A stretch of DNA of 9,057 nt. Source: Caldisericaceae bacterium. Lineage in GTDB: Bacteria > Caldisericota > Caldisericia > Caldisericales > Caldisericaceae. Shown here in pieces: positions 1 to 5,825 of this stretch (within the stretch, counting starts at the first letter, position 1; each line of letters begins with the position of its first letter). The stretch is taken from the NCBI GenBank assembly GCA_026987225.1, contig JALSNB010000234.1, positions 1 through 9,057 on the forward strand, written 5' to 3'. The position numbers were made by a program, and so were the translations under genes. The notes beneath the pieces are model-generated. The model worked only from the letters and a program-made list of their open reading frames with translations. It was not told the DNA's origin and did no database searches.

Positions 1-16
1 CATTTCTGTCCTCCTC
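1..16 (-). promoter_or_regulatory. Shine-Dalgarno and probable start codon of the next gene (livG?)
   Basis: On the minus strand GAGGAGG (16-10) lies six bases before an ATG at 3-1, in a different frame from livM. This arrangement fits the start of the ATPase gene livG, which usually follows livM. If so, the end of livM overlaps it, because livM is still open at the edge. Only the start codon is visible, so the identity rests on conserved gene order. Confidence 0.5.
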
Positions 17-1036
17 TTCGGGAATCAGCACTTCAAATTCCATATCACCCATAAGCCCGTTCGTTTTGTAAAGCATCGTCGCAACCAAAAGCACGGCGTA
101 TATCACCATTCTCCATTCCGGGCCAACATGAAACGGTGTAACGGCATCCAATTTGTCAAGGCCGAGCCTCAACCCTTCGGAAAGGAATGTGAGCCCGATT
201 GCGGCGACAATCGAACCGCTGATACTGCCGACACCACCTATATAAACCATAATGAGGACGTATATCGTCGCCATAAATCCGAATTGAAGCGGGTTAATAT
301 ACTGAATAAGGTGGGCGAGCAAACCGCCGCCGATTCCCGCAAAAAAGGCGCCTATCGTAAATCCCTTCACTTTGTATTTCGTCGTATCGACTCCTACGAG
401 TTCAGAGGCGATTTCATCTTCTCTTACTGACATAAACGCCCTTCCGATGGAGGAGTAAATGATGTTTCTCATAATAAGGACGGAGATTACCGTTGCAATG
501 AGAACGAATGTGAATGTGGAAAAGCGCGGAATACCGGGAATCCCTCTCGGCCCTCCCACATAGTTAATGCTATTTATTATAACCCTTATGATTTCTCCGA
601 ATGCAAGAGTAACAATTGCAAGGTAATCACCCCTCAGCCTCAACGTGGGAAGCCCTATGAGAAAACCGATGAAAGCGGCCGCAATGCCTCCCAAAAGAAG
701 CGCAGCTATAAACGCAAGATATGGCACCGCTCCGTGGGAAGGAAGTTTCCAGACAAGCGTTGTGAGTGTTGCAGTGGTATATGCGCCAACCGCAGCAAAG
801 CCCATATGTCCGATGGAGAACTGCCCGGTAAAACCGTTAATGAGGTTCAAACTCACCGTAAGAATCACATAGATAAGTGAAACGTTTACTATGTGCATCC
901 AGTAATTGTTCATAACACCGAAACGGTTCAAAGGGTAAAGTGCAAGCCAGAAAATAAAACTTCCTATTGTTATTTTGCCGTTTCTGCTCTTAAAAAACTT
1001 TATGAGATTTTGCAAGAAATTATTCTTTTTCATCAT
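1..1036 (-). CDS. livM: Branched-chain amino-acid-type ABC transporter permease LivM (partial)
   Basis: Inner-membrane permease of the LIV/HAAT importer family, expected to form a heterodimer with LivH. I translated the minus strand from the ATG at 1036: 345 codons are open and no stop occurs before the left edge, so the C-terminus is missing. The protein is very hydrophobic with several membrane segments after a basic N-terminus. Residues 64-86 hold the family motif (LNLINGFTGQFSIGHMGF followed by AVGAY). Residues 198-240 form the cytoplasmic coupling loop that contacts the ATPase (GRAFMSVREDEIASELVGVD, then a Gly-rich helix). The start is set by GGAGAG at 1047-1042. Its ATG overlaps the livH stop as ATGA, implying translational coupling. 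The family is clear; the substrate is not proven. Confidence 0.93.
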   Translation of the reverse strand, partial: MMKKNNFLQNLIKFFKSRNGKITIGSFIFWLALYPLNRFGVMNNYWMHIVNVSLIYVILTVSLNLINGFTGQFSIGHMGFAAVGAYTTATLTTLVWKLPSHGAVPYLAFIAALLLGGIAAAFIGFLIGLPTLRLRGDYLAIVTLAFGEIIRVIINSINYVGGPRGIPGIPRFSTFTFVLIATVISVLIMRNIIYSSIGRAFMSVREDEIASELVGVDTTKYKVKGFTIGAFFAGIGGGLLAHLIQYINPLQFGFMATIYVLIMVYIGGVGSISGSIVAAIGLTFLSEGLRLGLDKLDAVTPFHVGPEWRMVIYAVLLVATMLYKTNGLMGDMEFEVLIPEEEDRN

Positions 1037-1941
1037 ACTTTCTCTCCAGTTTTCTTACCCAAAATACCCTGCGGCAAGAATATCAGAACGAGGATTAAAA
1101 TCGCATATGCAATGCCCTCGCCGAGTATCGAATTGATTGCCATACCGAATACCTCGGCAAATCCCATTATGTAGCTTCCAAGCATTGCACCGGGAACGCT
1201 TCCGATGCCGCCGAGCACGGCCGCAATAAATGCCTTAAGCCCGGGAATAATACCCATATACGGATTTATTCTGGGATAGGTAATGCCGGTAAGCAAGCCT
1301 GCGGCGCCTGCGAGCGCTCCGCCGATGATAAACGTAAAGTCAATAACCTTTTCTATATCTATGCCCATAAGCCTTGCCGCATCTTTGTCCTGAGCCGACG
1401 CCCTCATCGCCATGCCGATTTTCGTGTACTGGACTATGTAAGTAAGAACAATCATAAGCACAACCGCAATTATTACGTTTACGATCTGGTAGTTTGTGAG
1501 CACGGCACCCAATACGTGATACGTTTTTTCGGGTATGAGCTGACTCTGAGGGAATGCCCTGTAAGAAGGGCCTATCACCGGGATTGCGGAAGACGTATAT
1601 TCAAGGAACATTGAAACGCCTATTGCGGTAATGAGTGCGGACAGCCTCGGCTTATACCTCAACGGCCTGTATGCAATCCTGTTGGATAGAAACGCAACTA
1701 TCGCACCTGCCGTCATACTGATTATAAGCACAATAATGACGTTTGGATGTTCCTTTCTTGCCACTGAGAACATCACGGCAAAGTATGCAGCGTACGCACC
1801 GATCATATAGAAGTCGCCATGCGCAAAGTTTATCAGTTTTATAATACCGTAAACAAGCGTATAACCGATTGAGATCAGTGCATATATACTTCCGAGTTGT
1901 ATGCTGTTAATAATCTGCTGTAAATTAAAAATCCCGTTCAT
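1033..1941 (-). CDS. livH: Branched-chain amino-acid-type ABC transporter permease LivH
   Basis: Integral membrane permease of 302 residues, a normal length for LivH/BraD, and partner of LivM. Residues 17-50 carry the typical N-terminal signature (GSIYALISIGYTLVYGI, then LINFAHGDFYMIGAY). The ATPase-coupling loop is near residues 174-195 (KIGMAMRASAQDKDAARLMG). Residues 232-256 hold the second family signature (PGLKAFIAAVLGGIGSVPGA). Predicted hydrophobic segments cover most of the chain. The start ATG has AGGAGGAG at 1952-1945. The gene lies 45 bp downstream of the binding-protein gene, with a hairpin in between, and its stop overlaps the livM start by four bases. The substrate could be branched-chain amino acids or another small acid or amide, since HAAT importers vary in specificity. 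Confidence 0.95.
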   Translation of the reverse strand: MNGIFNLQQIINSIQLGSIYALISIGYTLVYGIIKLINFAHGDFYMIGAYAAYFAVMFSVARKEHPNVIIVLIISMTAGAIVAFLSNRIAYRPLRYKPRLSALITAIGVSMFLEYTSSAIPVIGPSYRAFPQSQLIPEKTYHVLGAVLTNYQIVNVIIAVVLMIVLTYIVQYTKIGMAMRASAQDKDAARLMGIDIEKVIDFTFIIGGALAGAAGLLTGITYPRINPYMGIIPGLKAFIAAVLGGIGSVPGAMLGSYIMGFAEVFGMAINSILGEGIAYAILILVLIFLPQGILGKKTGEKV

Positions 1942-1959
1942 CGTCTCCTCCTGTTTAAA

Positions 1960-1978
1960 AGGGGGCTATGCGCCCCCT
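1960..1978 (-). terminator. Hairpin attenuator between binding protein and permeases
   Basis: AGGGGGC (1978-1972 read on the minus strand) pairs perfectly with GCCCCCT (1966-1960) around a 5-base loop, and is followed by only a short T run (TTTT then AAAC). It sits just after the binding-protein stop and before the livH Shine-Dalgarno. I infer a leaky terminator or 3'-end stabiliser that gives more binding protein than permease, a common need in ABC importers. The short T tract argues against full termination. Confidence 0.65.
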
Positions 1979-1986
1979 CATTACAT

Positions 1987-3156
1987 CTACGGATTAATCG
2001 TTGTTACGTATACCTGTTTACCGTTTTCGATTTTCAGAATAACGGCACTCTTAATCGGGTTTCTGTTTGCATCAAATTTAATGTGTCCGGTAACACCCTG
2101 ATAATCGATATTCTTAAGTGCATCTTTAATCTTCGCACCGTCAGTTGACCCAGCATTCTGAATTGCGGTAAGCATAATGTTCATTGCATCGTATCCGAGA
2201 GCCGCAAGTGCATCGGGTGCTTCACCGTATTTGGAAGTATATTTGCTAACAAAGTTTTGAACTTCGGGACGTTTGTCATCTTTTGAGAAGTGGTTTGTGA
2301 AATAGCAGTTATTCACCGCGTCTCCGCCGATTTTTACAAGATCCGGCGAATCCCATCCGTCACCGCCGACAATCGGGCCGGTGAAACCGAGAGAACGTGC
2401 CTGTTTTGCAATAAGGCCGTCGTCATTGTAGTAGTTCGGACAATAAATTACGTCAGGCTTTGCATCAAGTATCTTAGTAAGCTGAGCGTTAAAGTCCGTT
2501 GTGCCGTCAGGATATCCTTCGTAAGCAACAACCTGTCCGCCAAGCTTTTCAAATCCTTTTTTGAAGAATTCGGCAAGCCCCGTGTTGTAATCCTGTCCTA
2601 CGTCATAGATAACTCCGGCTTTCCTCGCCTTCAAATTGTCATAAACGAATTTTGCCGCAACGGTGCCCTGGAACGGATCGATAAAGCAAGCTCTGAAAAT
2701 ATAATCGCCTTGTTCGGTAACTTTGGGGTTTGTGGACGTAGGTGTAATCATAGGAACACCCGCACGCTGAGCGATCGGCGCACCTGCAAGCGAGCAGGAA
2801 CTCGTAACGGAACCGACAATAGCAACAACATGGTTGTCGTTAATGAGTTTTGAGAATGCGTTTGCCGCTTCAGTAGGGTCGGCTTTGTCATCTTCAAAGA
2901 TCATTTCCACCTTTCTTCCGAGAACTCCGCCTTTTGCGTTCCACTCTTCAAGGGCCATTTCATAACCCTGCTTCGTGGATTTTCCGTAAGTTGCCGCAGG
3001 ACCGGTAACAGGTGCAACAGCCCCGATTTTTATGGGTTCCGCTTTTTTCTCGGATGCCTGCTTGCTATTTCCGCCGCATCCCGTTAAAACCGTGCTGAAG
3101 AGTGCAGCGACAAGGAGCAATGCAACAAGCATCACTGCTAATCTTTTTCTTCTCAT
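1987..3156 (-). CDS. LIV-type ABC transporter substrate-binding lipoprotein
   Basis: Extracytoplasmic solute receptor of 389 residues in the LivJ/LivK (Peripla_BP_6) family. Residues 1-26 are a lipoprotein signal peptide: basic MRRKR, a hydrophobic core, then lipobox LTGC with Cys27 as the likely lipidated residue. The mature part starts with the family strand PIKIGAVAPVTGPAATYG. It contains the first-lobe ligand loop (VGSVTSSCSLAGAPIAQRAG, then VPMITPTSTNP, about residues 115-145) and an N-terminal GYEMALEEWNAKGGVLGR helix-turn. The start ATG has AGGAGG at 3170-3165, eight bases away. It is the first gene of the minus-strand importer operon and is divergent from the sigma54 activator. The ligand cannot be read from sequence: leucine/isoleucine/valine is the default, but the neighbouring dehydrogenase makes other ligands possible. 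Confidence 0.93.
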   Translation of the reverse strand: MRRKRLAVMLVALLLVAALFSTVLTGCGGNSKQASEKKAEPIKIGAVAPVTGPAATYGKSTKQGYEMALEEWNAKGGVLGRKVEMIFEDDKADPTEAANAFSKLINDNHVVAIVGSVTSSCSLAGAPIAQRAGVPMITPTSTNPKVTEQGDYIFRACFIDPFQGTVAAKFVYDNLKARKAGVIYDVGQDYNTGLAEFFKKGFEKLGGQVVAYEGYPDGTTDFNAQLTKILDAKPDVIYCPNYYNDDGLIAKQARSLGFTGPIVGGDGWDSPDLVKIGGDAVNNCYFTNHFSKDDKRPEVQNFVSKYTSKYGEAPDALAALGYDAMNIMLTAIQNAGSTDGAKIKDALKNIDYQGVTGHIKFDANRNPIKSAVILKIENGKQVYVTTINP

Positions 3157-3198
3157 CTCCTTTACCTCCTTTATGGTTTGGATGTATAAATTGGAAGT

Positions 3199-3227
3199 AG
3201 TATATCAGAAATTCAATTTTCAGTCAA
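3199..3227 (-). promoter_or_regulatory. Sigma-A type promoter for the importer operon
   Basis: Read on the minus strand, TTGACT (3227-3222) and TATACT (3204-3199) are separated by exactly 17 bases; each matches the consensus at five of six positions. The predicted transcript start is near 3192, leaving a leader of about 35 bases that contains the AGGAGG of the binding-protein gene. Confidence 0.75.
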
Positions 3228-3231
3228 GAAG

Positions 3232-3248
3232 TTTAAAAAGCTTTTAAA
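3232..3248. promoter_or_regulatory. AT-rich inverted repeat between the divergent promoters
   Basis: TTTAAAA, a three-base AGC spacer and TTTTAAA form a 17-bp repeat with perfect 7-bp arms. It lies between the -35 elements of the two divergent promoters, so it could be an operator or UP-like element affecting either side. In AT-rich DNA such a repeat can arise by chance. Confidence 0.35.
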
Positions 3249-3257
3249 TAAACGGGC

Positions 3258-3285
3258 TTGAAAAAATTTGCAATACTGATAAAAT
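3258..3285 (+). promoter_or_regulatory. Putative sigma-A promoter of the sigma54 activator gene
   Basis: TTGAAA (3258-3263) and TAAAAT (3280-3285) with a 16-base spacer. The predicted start of transcription falls at about 3291-3293, right at the GTG start codon of the activator. No alternative upstream promoter is better, but the -10 is only moderately close to consensus. Confidence 0.5.
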
Positions 3286-3291
3286 TTATCA
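3277..3291. promoter_or_regulatory. 7-1-7 palindrome, Fur-family-box-like operator
   Basis: TGATAAA-A-TTTATCA is a perfect 15-bp palindrome. It covers the -10 element and the expected transcription start of the activator gene. The 7-1-7 layout and 12 of 14 arm positions agree with the Fur box model TGATAATNATTATCA. Position and symmetry suggest a repressor site. Which repressor, a Fur-family protein or the activator itself, is inference. Confidence 0.5.
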
Positions 3292-3292
3292 T

Positions 3293-5077
3293 GTGGAAGA
3301 GGAAAATATTAAATTTGTAACAAAAGAAGAATTAAGAAACAGAAAAGCAAAAAACTTTCTTTATTTGCTTACAGCAAAGAATTTGCTTCAAAGCCTTTTC
3401 AGCATCAAAAGCCCGTTCTCAATTTCATTCGCAGATAAAGACGGAGTCGTGTTGCTCACAATGGGAGAAAAGAAAAACAGCCTCTTTGAAGAAGGCACGA
3501 TAATCACGGAACAAATGGGGAACAGTGCGATCCTCACCGCTCTTAGGGAAAAACGCGAAACGGAACTGCAAGCATCCAAGCACACGGTAAGAATGTTTAA
3601 AAATTGGTCGTGTGCCGCATCCCCGATATTCGACGAAAAAAACAATCTTGCTGGAGTGTTGGGACTTTCCGTGAAAAAAACGGATTATCCCCACTATGCA
3701 ATAGGGCTTGTGTCGGCACTCGCCAAAGCGATAGAGAACGAAGTAAAACTCAAAAAAGCACTGGAAGAAGTGGAAATATCAAAGAAATATGCGGAAGTGA
3801 TAAGCGAAGGAAACAAAGACGGAGTACTCATACTGGACGCAAATGCAAAAGTATTGTATATAAACAAAACAGGCGCCGATATACTGAGAATAAACAGGGA
3901 AAAAGCAATAGGCAGGCACGTTTCGGAAATTGTTGATTTTACGCCCGTAATCCTCAAGGTATTCAACTCGCACAAGGGATATGTGGACAAAGAATTTATA
4001 ATAGACAGCCCGTCCAGAGGTTTGTTGCACTTCATAAAAACGGCCGTTGTCCTGAAAAACAGTGCGGGAGATTTCATAGGAGTTGTGGATTTCTTCAGGG
4101 AAATAAAACGTGTGAGAAAATTCGTAACGGAATACATCGGCGCGGAAGCGCGCTTTACATTTGACGATATAAAAGGAAACAACCCTGCGTTCAAAGAAGC
4201 GATACGTACGGCAAAAATTGCCGCTCATTCAAGTTCGTCTGTCCTTATATCCGGTGAAACGGGCACGGGAAAAGAGATGTTCGCACAGGCAATACATTTC
4301 GAAAGCGGTTTTTCCAACGGCCCGTTCGTTGCCCTGAACTGCGGTGCCGTGCCGAGAGACCTTGCGGAAAGCGAACTTTTCGGCTACGAACCCGGTGCAT
4401 TTACGGATGCCGCAAAAAACGGAAGGCCCGGCAAATTCGAACTTGCGGACGGCGGCACGCTGTTCCTTGACGAAATAGAAGAACTTCCGCCGGCAATCCA
4501 AACAAAACTCCTAAGGGTTATAGAAAACAAAGTTATCACGAGGATAGGCGGGACGAAGTCTCTGAAGGTAAATGTCCGCATAATCGCCGCAACAAACAAA
4601 AACCTTTCGGAACTCATAAAAAATAACAGTTTCAGAAAAGACCTATACTACAGGCTCAACGTGATCGAAATCAAAATTCCGCCGCTGAGAAACAGAAGGG
4701 ACGATATTCCTCTGCTTGCGATGCATTTTTTGCGCACGTTCAACAGTGAATTCGGAAAGCACATTACAAAAATTGACGATTCGTTCATAAAACCCCTGAT
4801 GAATTACAGTTTTCCCGGCAACGTAAGGGAACTTCAAAATATCATAGAGAGGGCCGTAAACATGGCGGAAGGCGATACGCTTACGGAAAAACACCTTCCG
4901 GAAAACGTTTTTGAAAACAAAGCGGAGATAACGAGCCTCGAAACGGTAAGAAAGGAACTCATAAAAAATACTTTGCAGGAAACCGGATACAACATTTCCC
5001 TTACCGCAAAAAGATTGGGCATTTCACGTCCCACACTTTACAAACTGATCAAACGTTTCGACATTCTGAGGCATTAA
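3293..5077 (+). CDS. AcoR-like sigma54-dependent transcriptional activator (GAF-PAS-AAA+-Fis)
   Basis: Cytoplasmic enhancer-binding protein of 594 residues that should remodel RNA polymerase-sigma54 at the downstream aco promoter. Residues about 20-150 form an AcoR-type GAF sensor (FEEGTIITEQMGNSAI, then WSCAASPIFDEKNNLAGVLG). Residues about 162-275 form a PAS domain (GVLILDANAKVLYINKTGADIL). Residues 290-525 are the AAA+ engine: Walker A GETGTGKE (321-328), the sigma54-contact loop as GAFTDA (368-373, Asp in place of the usual second Gly), Walker B GGTLFLDE (387-394), and FPGNVRELQN near 507-516. A Fis-type helix-turn-helix fills 550-588. No receiver domain is present, so it probably senses a small ligand directly. 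The GTG start gives the longest product but has no Shine-Dalgarno; a stop lies in frame at 3245. An ATG at 3291 is out of frame and soon stops. Confidence 0.92.
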   Translation: MEEENIKFVTKEELRNRKAKNFLYLLTAKNLLQSLFSIKSPFSISFADKDGVVLLTMGEKKNSLFEEGTIITEQMGNSAILTALREKRETELQASKHTVRMFKNWSCAASPIFDEKNNLAGVLGLSVKKTDYPHYAIGLVSALAKAIENEVKLKKALEEVEISKKYAEVISEGNKDGVLILDANAKVLYINKTGADILRINREKAIGRHVSEIVDFTPVILKVFNSHKGYVDKEFIIDSPSRGLLHFIKTAVVLKNSAGDFIGVVDFFREIKRVRKFVTEYIGAEARFTFDDIKGNNPAFKEAIRTAKIAAHSSSSVLISGETGTGKEMFAQAIHFESGFSNGPFVALNCGAVPRDLAESELFGYEPGAFTDAAKNGRPGKFELADGGTLFLDEIEELPPAIQTKLLRVIENKVITRIGGTKSLKVNVRIIAATNKNLSELIKNNSFRKDLYYRLNVIEIKIPPLRNRRDDIPLLAMHFLRTFNSEFGKHITKIDDSFIKPLMNYSFPGNVRELQNIIERAVNMAEGDTLTEKHLPENVFENKAEITSLETVRKELIKNTLQETGYNISLTAKRLGISRPTLYKLIKRFDILRH

Positions 5078-5121
5078 ATCTATTCGGACATTATTCGAAT
5101 CATACGCTTCAGTATTGGTAT

Positions 5122-5150
5122 TTGTATATTTTTTGAATTTTTGTTAAACT
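5122..5150 (+). promoter_or_regulatory. Weak candidate promoter of the histone-fold gene
   Basis: TTGTAT (5122-5127) and TAAACT (5145-5150) with a 17-base spacer, ending 32 bases before the start codon. Matches to consensus are modest (three and four of six). The 105-bp gap after the activator gene, which has no terminator, means read-through transcription is an equally good explanation. Confidence 0.3.
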
Positions 5151-5170
5151 TGCATCGGAAAATACGGACG

Positions 5171-5179
5171 GGAGGTGAT
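5171..5179 (+). promoter_or_regulatory. Shine-Dalgarno that fixes the histone-fold gene start
   Basis: GGAGGTGAT is a near-complete anti-16S match whose GGAGG core lies seven bases before ATG 5183. It rules against the in-frame TTG at 5141, which would place this site inside the coding region, and is too far from the second ATG at 5189. Confidence 0.85.
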
Positions 5180-5182
5180 ACT

Positions 5183-5629
5183 ATGTTAATGAAAGTCGCT
5201 CAGTTCGAACGTTTATTCAGAAAATCGGCAAGCCTTGATGTCGATAAGAACGATTTAAGAAGACTTTCGGATTTTATAAGAGATAAGATAAGAGATCTCC
5301 TCGAAGTGTCAGCAAAAAATGCCAAGTTTAATGGGAGAGATTATCTGGTATCTCTTGATCTTCCGCTAACAAAAGGATTACAAAACAGTATAAAAGAGTT
5401 TAAAAAACTCGATGTTGCACTCGAGCTTTTACCCGTTTTGGAAGATCTTAAAGCTTTGCCGCCTATTGACATTATAATTTCGGAGGATGTAGAAAACATA
5501 CTTCCCGAAATTGCAGGCGGACTTGTTGTAGCATACGCAAAAACCATTCGCGAACTTGATCCGAAAGTTAAAAACCCTGAAACTTCTCACCACGAACGAG
5601 CACGCAGAGTATTCGACCTTCTGATTTGA
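5183..5629 (+). CDS. Histone-fold protein of the DUF1931 family
   Basis: Small soluble protein of 148 residues. Residues about 7-62 look like a histone fold: FERLFRKSASLDVDKNDLRR, then a long helix SDFIRDKIRDLLEVSAKNAK, then NGRDYLVSLDLPLTKGLQ, matching the helix-strand-helix pattern. The second half (about 80-148, with LPPIDIIISEDVENILPEIA and the C-terminal HERARRVFDLLI) is the remaining conserved part of DUF1931. The family includes Aquifex aeolicus Aq_328, whose crystal structure showed a single-chain histone fold. The biological role is not established; DNA binding is plausible because of the fold and the basic first half. The gene lies between the activator and the aco operon and ends in its own strong terminator, so it is not part of the aco transcript. 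No signal peptide or membrane segment is visible. Confidence 0.85.
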   Translation: MLMKVAQFERLFRKSASLDVDKNDLRRLSDFIRDKIRDLLEVSAKNAKFNGRDYLVSLDLPLTKGLQNSIKEFKKLDVALELLPVLEDLKALPPIDIIISEDVENILPEIAGGLVVAYAKTIRELDPKVKNPETSHHERARRVFDLLI

Positions 5630-5645
5630 AAAAATTTTCCGATAT

Positions 5646-5680
5646 TGCCCGGCACCATACCGGGCACTTTTGTTTTTTAA
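5646..5680 (+). terminator. Intrinsic terminator after the histone-fold gene
   Basis: TGCCCGG (5646-5652) pairs perfectly with CCGGGCA (5660-5666) around a 7-base loop and is followed by CTTTTGTTTTTT. This is a textbook rho-independent terminator 17 bases after the stop codon. It insulates the aco operon from upstream transcription and makes the sigma54 promoter its main entry point. Confidence 0.9.
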
Positions 5681-5689
5681 TTTCTTGTA

Positions 5690-5706
5690 TGTTAATTAAT
5701 TTTACA
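5690..5706. promoter_or_regulatory. Upstream activator site 1 (dyad TGTWAAWTWAWTTWACA)
   Basis: A 17-bp imperfect dyad with TGT and ACA ends, centred at 5698, about 107 bp before the predicted aco transcription start. It matches site 2 at 14 of 17 bases in direct orientation and 15 of 17 when inverted. Location and symmetry fit a binding site for a Fis-type helix-turn-helix enhancer-binding protein; I infer that the activator at 3293-5077 binds it. Confidence 0.55.
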
Positions 5707-5728
5707 ATTTACATCCCATATGTAAATT
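5706..5728. repeat. Perfect 9-bp inverted repeat between the two activator sites
   Basis: AATTTACAT and ATGTAAATT flank a CCCAT spacer. The right arm coincides with the left half of activator site 2, and the left arm repeats the TTTACA that ends site 1. It could be the true operator core, or a third half-site arrangement that helps the activator assemble. Confidence 0.5.
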
Positions 5729-5737
5729 TATTTAACA
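5721..5737. promoter_or_regulatory. Upstream activator site 2 (dyad TGTWAAWTWAWTTWACA)
   Basis: Second copy of the 17-bp dyad, centred at 5729, about 76 bp before the predicted start. Its centre is 31 bp from site 1, close to three helical turns, so both would face the same side of the helix. Including two flanking bases on the left (TA), the directly aligned repeat agrees at 16 of 19 positions. Confidence 0.55.
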
Positions 5738-5778
5738 CAGAAAATTTAGCCTCCTTTTAAATACGGCTTTTTACACTT

Positions 5779-5794
5779 TGGCACGTATTTTGCA
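5779..5794 (+). promoter_or_regulatory. Sigma54 (-24/-12) promoter of the aco operon
   Basis: TGGCAC-GTATT-TTGCA matches the sigma54 consensus TGGCAC-N5-TTGCA fully, with GG at 5780-5781 and GC at 5792-5793. Transcription should start near 5805, giving a leader of about 21 bases. This agrees with the sigma54-type activator encoded upstream. Confidence 0.92.
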
Positions 5795-5815
5795 CTTAAA
5801 TAGTGGAAATAAAAT

Positions 5816-5822
5816 GGAGGTG
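5816..5822 (+). promoter_or_regulatory. Shine-Dalgarno that fixes the acoA start
   Basis: GGAGGTG lies just before ATG 5826. A longer in-frame reading from TTG 5778 would begin inside the sigma54 promoter and upstream of the predicted transcript start, so it cannot be used; ATG 5814 overlaps this site and has no ribosome-binding sequence of its own. Confidence 0.88.
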
Positions 5823-5825
5823 CTT

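Noticed and set aside
2290..2853. 187-codon open frame on the plus strand, opposite the binding-protein gene
   Set aside because: It lies wholly antisense to a well-supported gene, has no recognisable domain or good ribosome-binding site, and its composition reflects the opposite strand's codons.
3254..3271. A second sigma54-like element (GGGC...TTGCA) in the divergent intergenic region
   Set aside because: The GG and GC dinucleotides do not have the required 12-bp offset.
5082..5100. ATTCG-N9-CGAAT inverted repeat after the activator gene
   Set aside because: Short arms, no GC-rich stem and no T run; not a terminator and no known operator match.
5141..5182. A 14-residue longer histone-fold reading beginning at TTG 5141
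   Set aside because: The strong GGAGGTGAT would fall inside the coding region, and DUF1931 similarity starts after ATG 5183.
5708..5755. Tiny minus-strand frame (GTG, nine codons) after an AAAGGAGG
   Set aside because: Too short, spacing to the GTG is long, and it lies within the enhancer region; likely chance.
5738..5778. Possible IHF site between enhancer and sigma54 promoter
   Set aside because: No stretch matches WATCAANNNNTTR well enough to call.
5778..5825. A 16-residue longer acoA reading beginning at TTG 5778
   Set aside because: It would start inside the sigma54 promoter and upstream of the predicted transcript start; GGAGGTG marks ATG 5826 instead.
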